Source: Actinacidiphila yanglinensis
GTDB lineage: Bacteria > Actinomycetota > Actinomycetes > Streptomycetales > Streptomycetaceae
NCBI RefSeq assembly: GCF_900107965.1
Contig: NZ_FNVU01000011.1
Coordinates: forward strand, 1-64,000
Length of the DNA stretch: 64,000 nt
Direction of reading: 5' to 3'
Shown here: piece by piece, positions 8,728-17,579 of the stretch
Layout of the letters: the number at the start of each line of letters is the position of its first letter
Position numbering within the stretch: the first letter of the stretch is position 1
Program-made: the position numbers and the translations under genes
The notes under the pieces: generated by a model
Database searches by the model: none
What the model was told of the DNA's origin: nothing
Seen by the model: only the letters and a program-made list of their open reading frames with translations

Positions 8728-9417
8728 GTGGACATCGTCGTCAAAGGCCACAAGACCGAGGTGCCCGAGAGGTTCCGGAAGCACGTGGCCGAAAAACTGG
8801 ACAAGATCCAGAAGCTCGACGGCAAGGTGATCAGCCTCGACGTCGAGGTGTCCAAGGAGCTCAATCCCCGCCAGGCGGACCGCAGCGACCGGGTGGAGAT
8901 CACGCTGAAGTCCCGCGGCCCGGTGGTTCGGGCGGAGGCCGCTGCGGGCGACCCGTACGCAGCGCTGGACGCGGCGGTGACCAAGCTGGAGGCCCGGCTC
9001 CGCAAGGCCGCGAGCAAGCGCCACACCCGCCGCGGTGCCGGCCGCACGCCCGCCGCCGAAGTACCGGATCACGTGCCTGGGGCGGCGCGGATCAACGGGG
9101 ACGGCTCGCTGGTCACCGACCAGGGCGTCGACGGAGTGCGCACCACGAGGATCGGGCCGCTGGAGGTACGTGGTGAGGGCCCGCTCGTGGTCAGGGAGAA
9201 GACCCACGCCGCCGCCCCGATGGCGCTCGACCAGGCTCTCTACGAGATGGAGCTGGTCGGGCACGACTTCTACCTGTTCGTCGACAGCGAGACCAAGCAG
9301 CCGAGCGTGGTCTACCGGCGGCAGGGATACGACTACGGCGTGATCCATCTCAACGCGGACGAGGCGGGTGTCGAGTCGCCGGCGGGGGCCGGGGACGCGC
9401 TGCACCACGGCGCCTGA
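8728..9417 (+). CDS. hpf: Long-form ribosome hibernation promoting factor
   Basis: Ribosome-associated protein of 229 residues that inactivates ribosomes in stationary phase or stress; long forms dimerise 70S particles into 100S. Residues 1-100 form the S30AE/YfiA fold (MDIVVKGHKTEVPERFR, then DPYAALDAAVTKLEARLRK). A basic linker (RRGAGRTPAA) leads to the C-terminal dimerisation domain (ALYEMELVGHDFYLFVDSE). The GTG start at 8728 is chosen because family members begin MDIVVKGRH-like, and an AACGGAG site lies seven bases upstream; the longer open frame reading into comF is a shadow. A good hairpin terminator follows. Confidence 0.93.
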   Translation: MDIVVKGHKTEVPERFRKHVAEKLDKIQKLDGKVISLDVEVSKELNPRQADRSDRVEITLKSRGPVVRAEAAAGDPYAALDAAVTKLEARLRKAASKRHTRRGAGRTPAAEVPDHVPGAARINGDGSLVTDQGVDGVRTTRIGPLEVRGEGPLVVREKTHAAAPMALDQALYEMELVGHDFYLFVDSETKQPSVVYRRQGYDYGVIHLNADEAGVESPAGAGDALHHGA

Positions 9418-9454
9418 CCGAGCAGGCCGGCGCGAGGGCCCGCCGCAAGAAGGA

Positions 9455-9496
9455 GTGCCGAAAGGCCCCCGGGTCTCGTCCCGGGGGCGTCGGCAC
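9455..9496 (+). terminator. Terminator between hpf and the response regulator gene
   Basis: Long inverted repeat: GTGCCG and GCCCCCGGG arms pair with CCCGGGGGC and CGGCAC around a short loop. There is no T tract, as is common for Streptomyces terminators. Confidence 0.75.
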
Positions 9497-9552
9497 GCCG
9501 GGACGTGAAATGCTGGGCCAGTGGTCAACTCTGGTCTGAGGGGGAGGATCTG

Positions 9553-10290
9553 ATGCCGGACTTCGAGCACGGGGCGACCGGCGATGGGGGCCCGGCGCAG
9601 TACGGCGAGTCACCCGGCCCGGCCCGTGCGGAGCCGATTCGGGTGCTCGTCGTCGACGACCACGCGTTGTTCAGGCGGGGCTTGGAGATCGTGCTCGCGC
9701 AGGAGGAGGACATCCAGGTCATCGGTGAGGCGGGGGACGGCGCCGAGGCGGTGGAGAAGGCCGCCGACCTGCTGCCGGACATCGTGCTGATGGATGTCAG
9801 GATGCCTCGCCGGGGTGGGATCGAGGCGTGTACCTCGATCAAGGAGGTCGCCCCCAGCGCGAAGATCATCATGTTGACGATAAGCGACGAGGAAGCCGAC
9901 CTGTACGAGGCGATCAAGGCCGGCGCGACGGGTTACCTGCTCAAGGAGATCTCCACCGACGAGGTGGCCACCGCGATCCGCGCGGTCGCCGACGGGCAGT
10001 CGCAGATCAGCCCGTCGATGGCGTCGAAGCTGCTCACCGAGTTCAAGTCCATGATCCAGCGCACCGATGAGAAGCGGCTGCTGCCGGCGCCCAAGCTCAC
10101 CGACCGCGAGCTGGAGGTGCTCAAGCTGGTGGCCACCGGCCTGAACAACCGGGACATCGCCAAGCAGTTGTTCATCAGCGAGAACACCGTGAAGAACCAC
10201 GTGCGCAACATCCTGGAGAAGCTCCAGCTCCACTCCCGGATGGAGGCCGTGGTCTACGCGATGCGGGAGAAGATCCTGGAGATCCGCTAG
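9553..10290 (+). CDS. Orphan NarL/FixJ-type response regulator
   Basis: A 245-residue regulator with a 26-residue variable N-terminus, a receiver domain (VLVVDDHALFRRG; phosphoacceptor Asp81 in IVLMDVRMPR; Lys in YLLKEIS), and a C-terminal LuxR-type helix-turn-helix (LTDRELEVLKLVATGLNNRD, then FISENTVKNHVRNILEKL). No histidine kinase gene is nearby, so it is an orphan. The start ATG has a strong GGGGAGGA site ten bases upstream. The position after hpf is conserved in Streptomyces. Its 3' end overlaps the convergent YcaQ-like gene: the two stop codons share the bases CTAG. Confidence 0.93.
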   Translation: MPDFEHGATGDGGPAQYGESPGPARAEPIRVLVVDDHALFRRGLEIVLAQEEDIQVIGEAGDGAEAVEKAADLLPDIVLMDVRMPRRGGIEACTSIKEVAPSAKIIMLTISDEEADLYEAIKAGATGYLLKEISTDEVATAIRAVADGQSQISPSMASKLLTEFKSMIQRTDEKRLLPAPKLTDRELEVLKLVATGLNNRDIAKQLFISENTVKNHVRNILEKLQLHSRMEAVVYAMREKILEIR

Positions 10291-11462
10291 CCGCGGGCGA
10301 GGGCCGCGGCCAGGGGCGCGCTCAGGGAGTCGGGGAGGACGCGTTCGACCCGGGTCTGGGTGCAGCCGACCCAGCCGGCCGCCTCGGTGATGGCCTCGGC
10401 CGCGGGCTGCACGGCTTTCGGGCCGTCCAGGGTGACCTGCCGCGCGACCAGCGTGCTCCCTTCCCGGGCGGGGTCGACCCGGCCGACCAGACGGCCGCCG
10501 GCCAGCAGGGGCATCGCGAAGTAGCCGTGCACCCGTTTCGGCTTGGGGGTGTACGCCTCGAGCCGGTGGGTGAAACCGAAGATCCGCTCGGTGCGGGGAC
10601 GGTCCCAGATCAGCGAGTCGAACGGTGACAGCAGCGTGGTGCGGTGCCGTCCGCGGGGCGGCGAGGCGAGGGCGGCCGGGTCGGCCCAGGCGGGTTTGCC
10701 CCAACCCTCGACCTCCACCGGGACCAGACCGGTGGAGTCCAGCACGGCGGCGACCTGCTCGCCCTTCAACCGGTGGTAGTCGGCCAGATCCGCGCGGGTG
10801 GCGACGCCCATCGCGGCGCCGGCCTGCGTGACCAGGCGGCGCACGCACTCGGTGTCGTCGATGTCGTCGTGCAACAGGGCGTCCGGGACGGCGCGCTCCG
10901 CGAGGTCGTAGACGCGCTTCCAGCCACGGCGCTGCACGCAGACCACCTCACCGGTGTCCAGCAGCCACTCCACCGCGATCTTCGTCTCCGACCAGTCCCA
11001 CCAAGGGCCGCCGTTCTTCGCGCCGCCGAGTTCGGTGGAGGTCAGCGGGCCGTCGATCTTGAGGCGGTCCAGTACGGCCGCGGAGGAGCGCTCGGCGTCC
11101 TCCAGGACGTGCCAGCGGTGGCCGCGGGCACGCCGGGCCCGGCGGCGGAAGGCGAAATGCGGCCACTCCTCGATCGGCAGGATGCAGGCAGCATGCGACC
11201 AGTACTCGAAGGCATGGCCGTCGGACCAGTAGGCCCTCTCCACGTCGGCGCGACCGACCGCGCCCAGGCGCGCGTACGGGATCAGCTCGTGCGACCTGGC
11301 CAGCACCGAGATGGTGTCGAGCTGCACCGCGCCGAGCGACCGCAGCACCCCCCGCGTACCCGCCCGCCGGTCGGGCGCCCCCAGGAAACCCTGCGCCCGG
11401 AGGGCGATCCTGCGGGCTTCGTCGGCGGACAGGGCGAGCTCGGGCGACGGCAGGAAAGTCAT
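10287..11462 (-). CDS. Winged-helix YcaQ/DUF1006-family protein (AlkX/YcaQ-like DNA glycosylase family)
   Basis: A 391-residue protein of the HTH_42 family, whose E. coli member YcaQ repairs DNA interstrand crosslinks. Visible family motifs are LGAVQLDTISVLARSHELIP near the N-terminus, FEYWSHAACILP, and near the C-terminus LSPFDSLIWDRPRTERIFGF and RVHGYFAMPLL. The paired glutamine catalytic motif of YcaQ (QxQ) is not clear here: the equivalent segment reads VQLD, so the E. coli activity may not apply. The start is the ATG at 11462 (MTFLPSPEL); an upstream start at 11492 is less like relatives. It converges on and overlaps the response regulator gene. Confidence 0.82.
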   Translation of the reverse strand: MTFLPSPELALSADEARRIALRAQGFLGAPDRRAGTRGVLRSLGAVQLDTISVLARSHELIPYARLGAVGRADVERAYWSDGHAFEYWSHAACILPIEEWPHFAFRRRARRARGHRWHVLEDAERSSAAVLDRLKIDGPLTSTELGGAKNGGPWWDWSETKIAVEWLLDTGEVVCVQRRGWKRVYDLAERAVPDALLHDDIDDTECVRRLVTQAGAAMGVATRADLADYHRLKGEQVAAVLDSTGLVPVEVEGWGKPAWADPAALASPPRGRHRTTLLSPFDSLIWDRPRTERIFGFTHRLEAYTPKPKRVHGYFAMPLLAGGRLVGRVDPAREGSTLVARQVTLDGPKAVQPAAEAITEAAGWVGCTQTRVERVLPDSLSAPLAAALARG

Positions 11463-11579
11463 GCCCGCCACCCTAGGACCGACCACTGACACCCGGCCGC
11501 GACCATGTATTCACTCGTTCCGGCGACATGTCCCGGTCTTCCCGCCGCGCCCGCGCCCTTGGGCACCGTGAGTGCGCGG

Positions 11580-12167
11580 CTACTCCCCGTACGGCAGGTA
11601 CTGCGCCTGCGTGGGCCGGCCCCAGTCCGAGGGCAGCAGCGACCCGCTCCACGCGTCCCGCCGGGTGCCGGCGTAGACGACCCGCGACCGCACCGTCCCC
11701 TCCATGACGAAGCCGAGCTTGAGGGCGACCGCTCGCGAGGCCGCGTTGCCCGCCTCCGCGAACCACTCCAGGCGCTCCACGCCCAGGGCGTCGAAGGCCC
11801 AGGTGCACACCGCCTGTGCCGCCTCCACGGTGTAGCCCTTGCCGCGCTGGTGCTTCGCCGTCCAGTAGCCCAGTTCGGCCTGCCGTTGCGGGGCGGCCAG
11901 GTGCTGGAGGCGGACCAGGCCCATCGAGCTGACCAGGGCGCCGTCGTCGCGGGTGAAGGCGCCGAAGTTGTACATCGTGTCGTCGCGCCAGCCGTTCGCG
12001 CAGACCACGTCTATGAAGTGGTCGGCGTGTTCGCGCGGATACGGAGAGGGCACGGACGTCCAGCGGGCGATCTCCGGGTCCTGGCAGGCGGCGTGCAGAG
12101 CGTCGCCGTCACGGGGTTCCAGGGCGCGCAGCACGAGGCGGTCCGTGGTGAGGACGGGTGTTTTCAT
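11580..12167 (-). CDS. GNAT-family N-acetyltransferase (RimJ/RimL-like)
   Basis: A 195-residue acetyltransferase of the RimJ/RimL subgroup, which transfers acetyl groups from acetyl-CoA to N-terminal or small-molecule amines. The N-terminus VLTTDRLVLRALEPRDGDAL and the motif ELGYWTAKHQRGKGYTVEAA, with its acetyl-CoA pyrophosphate-binding Q/RxxGxG-like loop, are typical. So is AGNAASRAVALKLGFVMEGT near the end. The substrate cannot be told from the sequence. It is transcribed away from secA, with about 250 bases between the starts. Confidence 0.86.
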   Translation of the reverse strand: MKTPVLTTDRLVLRALEPRDGDALHAACQDPEIARWTSVPSPYPREHADHFIDVVCANGWRDDTMYNFGAFTRDDGALVSSMGLVRLQHLAAPQRQAELGYWTAKHQRGKGYTVEAAQAVCTWAFDALGVERLEWFAEAGNAASRAVALKLGFVMEGTVRSRVVYAGTRRDAWSGSLLPSDWGRPTQAQYLPYGE

Positions 12168-12322
12168 AGCGGGTGCGCACCTTTCCGGCAGGGGTGCCCG
12201 GCACCCCGAATCAGCCGTATTTCGGGCAGCGGCAGGACTGAGGGCGAGTATCGCGGACGTTCACAGCCGGGGGAAAACCGTTTTGCCGCCGCCGGGCCTC
12301 CCGGCCTCATGGTGTCCTCGCT

Positions 12323-12328
12323 TACGAT
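12323..12328 (+). promoter_or_regulatory. Candidate -10 element of the secA promoter
   Basis: TACGAT, close to the TAGRRT/TANNNT vegetative consensus, lies about 90 bases before secA in the 251-base gap after the divergent GNAT gene. No clear -35 is seen. Confidence 0.3.
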
Positions 12329-12418
12329 GGCCGTTGCAGCAGGGCCAGGCAGACAGGACCCGCGCTGTGCCCCGCGCGGGAATTCGCGCCAGGCCCGACC
12401 GGCAAGGAGTCAGCCTAC

Positions 12419-15223
<2,805 letters not shown>

Positions 15224-15266
15224 CGACGCTGAGGCAGTGCCGCACTGCCGCACGCGTACCACCACC

Positions 15267-15305
15267 GGCTCGGGGCCGGGCCGTCGGTCGGCCCGGCCCC
15301 GAGCC
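15267..15305 (+). terminator. secA terminator
   Basis: A near-perfect GC-rich hairpin (GGCTCGGGGCCGGGCCG pairing with CGGCCCGGCCCCGAGCC-like arm) starts about 45 bases after the secA stop. It has no T tract. It may also serve the convergent gene on the other strand. Confidence 0.75.
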
Positions 15306-15360
15306 GTTCGCGCACCCGGGCCGCACGGATACGGCCCGGGGGTACGCGTGCGGTGCCGGT

Positions 15361-15924
15361 TCATCGAGCGGCCACCTCGGTGCAGCGCCAGCGGGCCCGG
15401 CCGTAGCCGGGGCCGGAGTCGGCGTCGCCGGGTTCCAGCCGGAAGGCGATCGCCCTGACCACGTCGTCGTCCAGGGCGACCACGGCGGTCACCTCCAGCG
15501 CGCCGCCCGCGGTGGGGAAGACCCGGCAGCGGCACACGTACGGGGTTCGGCCGCGGGCGCGCCGCCGCCAGTCCGCCCGCTCGGCGTGCAGTTCCCAGAG
15601 CCGCTGGTAGGCCTCGTCCCTGACCCGCCCGGCGAGGGAGGTCAGCGGGCGCCGGCCGGTGAGCACGTCGAGCAGTCGCTCGGCGAACCACAGGTGCGGC
15701 GGTACGGGGCGTGGCGCGGGCCTGGGCCGCGTCGTGGGACGCCGCGGGTCGGTACGTCGCGGCGGGGCGGTTCCGGCCGCGGGGCGGCGGCCTGGGTGCG
15801 GCGCTGCGGGGTGCGGTGCGGGACGCGTTCCGGGGCGTGGCGGCGCCGGATGCGGAGCTGCGGGGTGGGGCGCCGCGTGCGGTGTCGCGCGGGTGGTCGG
15901 ACGGTTCGCGGGCGTCATGCGCAT
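15361..15924 (-). CDS. Rv3235-family protein, function unknown
   Basis: A 187-residue protein convergent with secA, where Rv3235-like proteins are usually found in actinobacteria. The first 75 residues are low complexity (Pro, Ala, His, Arg), encoded by repeated GCC/CCG-rich DNA. The conserved C-terminal part contains WFAERLLDVLTGRRPLTSLAG and ends in RARWRCTEVAAR. No catalytic motif is recognised, and conserved cysteines sit in TPYVCRCRVF. The position beside secA and the family name suggest a conserved accessory role that has not been worked out. An ATG two codons in is an alternative start. Confidence 0.78.
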   Translation of the reverse strand: MRMTPANRPTTRATPHAAPHPAAPHPAPPRPGTRPAPHPAAPHPGRRPAAGTAPPRRTDPRRPTTRPRPAPRPVPPHLWFAERLLDVLTGRRPLTSLAGRVRDEAYQRLWELHAERADWRRRARGRTPYVCRCRVFPTAGGALEVTAVVALDDDVVRAIAFRLEPGDADSGPGYGRARWRCTEVAAR

Positions 15925-16077
15925 GGCCGTTTCCCCAAAGATCGTTCCGGTGGTCGATGGGGCGGTTGTAGGCCGCGGGCGCGATCACGGGCAAGCGGCC
16001 GGGCGGCCGTCCGTGCGGAATCCGGGGGACGGACGAGATTCACCTGTGAAGGTGGTGGCACCCGTATGCTTCACGCC

Positions 16078-16584
16078 ATGCGCGTCTACATTCCCACCAC
16101 CCTCGCCGGGCTGGCCGAGGCGTACAAGGCGGGCGAGCTGGGTCCGGCACCGCTGGACGCCTTCGCGGTCACACCGGGCCTGCGCGAGTGGTACGTCTCC
16201 GACGACATCGAGGAACTCGAGTACGCGGCCCTGACCAGGGCCGCCCAGGCGTCGCTGCGGATGCTGGCCGTGCGGCCCGAAGTCCCGCGCAGGCGCGTGG
16301 TCGTGGCCGTGGACGTGGCCGAGGGAGGGGTGCGGCACGACCCCGACCGCGGCCTCGATCCGGCCGCGCTCGGCGAGGTACGGCTGACCGCCGCGGTGCG
16401 ACTCGCCGAGGCCGCGGCGGTGCACATGGACGCCGACGACGCCGAGGACGACGTGCGTGCTGCGGCCGAGGCGGTGGGCGCGGTCGACGCCGGCGACGAG
16501 GACGCACAGTTCACCGTCGACGGTGCCGAGGATCACGAGCTTCTGTGGTATGCGACGCAGGAGATTCCCCACCTGATCGGTTGA
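16078..16584 (+). CDS. DUF6912-family protein, function unknown
   Basis: A 168-residue acidic protein starting MRVYIPTTLAGLAEAYKAGE, which matches a conserved actinobacterial family of unknown role (DUF6912). The middle contains RRVVVAVDVAEGG, and the end ELLWYATQEIPHLIG is also typical. The ATG at 16078 is chosen to give the family's MRVY start; an ATG four codons upstream (16066) is also in frame. No membrane segment or known catalytic motif is visible. The next gene, a HAD hydrolase, has its own apparent promoter, so these two may be separate units. Confidence 0.78.
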   Translation: MRVYIPTTLAGLAEAYKAGELGPAPLDAFAVTPGLREWYVSDDIEELEYAALTRAAQASLRMLAVRPEVPRRRVVVAVDVAEGGVRHDPDRGLDPAALGEVRLTAAVRLAEAAAVHMDADDAEDDVRAAAEAVGAVDAGDEDAQFTVDGAEDHELLWYATQEIPHLIG

Positions 16585-16597
16585 CCCCCCGCGGAAG

Positions 16598-16616
16598 TTG
16601 TCCACAGTTGTCCACA
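16598..16616 (+). promoter_or_regulatory. Tandem pair of consensus DnaA boxes
   Basis: Two exact copies of TTGTCCACA stand head to tail with one base between them, in the 75-base gap before the HAD hydrolase gene and about 30 bases upstream of its candidate -10 box. Both match the Streptomyces DnaA box consensus, so DnaA binding is plausible. Confidence 0.65.
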
Positions 16617-16646
16617 GGCCGGAAACGGGCTGTCCTGCCACGCGGG

Positions 16647-16652
16647 TAACGT
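16647..16652 (+). promoter_or_regulatory. Candidate -10 box giving a leaderless HAD transcript
   Basis: TAACGT ends seven bases before the GTG start at 16660, so transcription would begin at or next to the start codon. No ribosome site is visible before the GTG, which agrees with a leaderless mRNA. Confidence 0.4.
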
Positions 16653-16659
16653 TCTTCGT

Positions 16660-17313
16660 GTGAACGCGCACCTCGTATGGGACTGGAACGGAACCCTCTT
16701 CAACGACTTCGAAGCGGTGGTCGGAGCGACCAACGCCTCCTTCGCCGAGCTCGGCCTGCCGCCGGTCACCGCGGAGCGCTACCGCGAGCTGTACTGCATT
16801 CCCGTACCGCTGTTCTACGAGCGTCTGCTGGGCCGCCGGCCCTCCGACGAGGAGTGGACGGTGATGGACGCGGGCTTCCACCGGCACTACTGGACGCTGG
16901 CCGAGGGGTGCGGTCTCGCCGAGGGGGCGGCCGAACTCCTCGCGGCCAGGCAGGCGATGGGCGCGACGCAGTCCCTGTGCTCGCTCGCCCCGCACCAGGA
17001 GCTGATGCCGTTCGTCGCCGCGCACGGCATCAGCGGGCACTTCCAGCGGATCGACGGCCGCACCGGTCCGGCGAGCGAGGGGAAGGCCGGCCAGATGGCC
17101 CGGCACCTGGCCGCGCTCGAAGGCCTCGACGGCCGTCCCGTCGTGGTGATAGGCGACGCGCTGGACGACGCGGCCGCGGCCGCCCATGTCGGCGCGTTCG
17201 CGGTGCTGTACACCGGCGGTTCGCACAGCCGTGCCACCCTGGAGAGTGTGGGGGTGCCGGTCGTCGACAGCCTCGCCGAGGCTGTCCGGCTGGCGGAGCG
17301 AATAGCGAGCTGA
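16660..17313 (+). CDS. HAD-superfamily hydrolase (phosphatase-like)
   Basis: A 217-residue haloacid dehalogenase-type protein, probably a small-molecule phosphatase. Motif I is VWDWNGTLF: the nucleophile Asp8 is present, but the usual second Asp, the general acid/base, is Asn10. Motif II Ser/Thr lies around SLCSLAPHQ, the motif III Lys around EGKAGQM, and motif IV is VVVIGDALDDAAAA, so the rest of the active site is kept. The GTG at 16660 is the start because the overlapping GTG two bases earlier is followed by a stop. The substrate is unknown. Confidence 0.85.
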   Translation: MNAHLVWDWNGTLFNDFEAVVGATNASFAELGLPPVTAERYRELYCIPVPLFYERLLGRRPSDEEWTVMDAGFHRHYWTLAEGCGLAEGAAELLAARQAMGATQSLCSLAPHQELMPFVAAHGISGHFQRIDGRTGPASEGKAGQMARHLAALEGLDGRPVVVIGDALDDAAAAAHVGAFAVLYTGGSHSRATLESVGVPVVDSLAEAVRLAERIAS

Positions 17314-17382
17314 CCTGGACAGGAGCCCGGTTTCTGTCCATTCGGGCCAAACGTGTGCGGTGCATTTGTACGAAGACGGCGC

Positions 17383-17413
17383 ATGACAGCCACCCCGGCC
17401 GGGGCGATAGCCT
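17383..17413 (+). promoter_or_regulatory. Candidate promoter of the glutamate dehydrogenase gene
   Basis: ATGACA and TAGCCT are separated by 19 bases, close to vegetative -35 and -10 consensus. The predicted start of transcription, near 17420, coincides with a GTG that opens a short frame; otherwise it gives a leader of about 160 bases before the gdh start. Confidence 0.45.
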
Positions 17414-17525
17414 GGCGGCGTGATCACTGTTGATCCGTGTTCCGGGGGCCATCGCGTGCTGACGGGCACGACGAGCCTCCATTTCGGCATAGCGTCGTCC
17501 CGTAGCGGAAACCCCGCCTCGCGGT

Positions 17526-17547
17526 ACGTCGTGCCACCAAACGACGT
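17526..17547. promoter_or_regulatory. Perfect 7-base inverted repeat before gdh
   Basis: ACGTCGT faces ACGACGT across 8 bases, about 35 bases before the gdh start codon. It could be an operator or an mRNA hairpin near the ribosome site; no known consensus was matched. Confidence 0.4.
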
Positions 17548-17579
17548 CACGCAATGGCGCGCGACAGGAGTCAGAGGAC

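Noticed and set aside
8483..8830. A small gene upstream of hpf starting at an ATG behind GGAGG
   Set aside because: The frame runs 100 bases into hpf in another frame, and the product shows no family or membrane signature.
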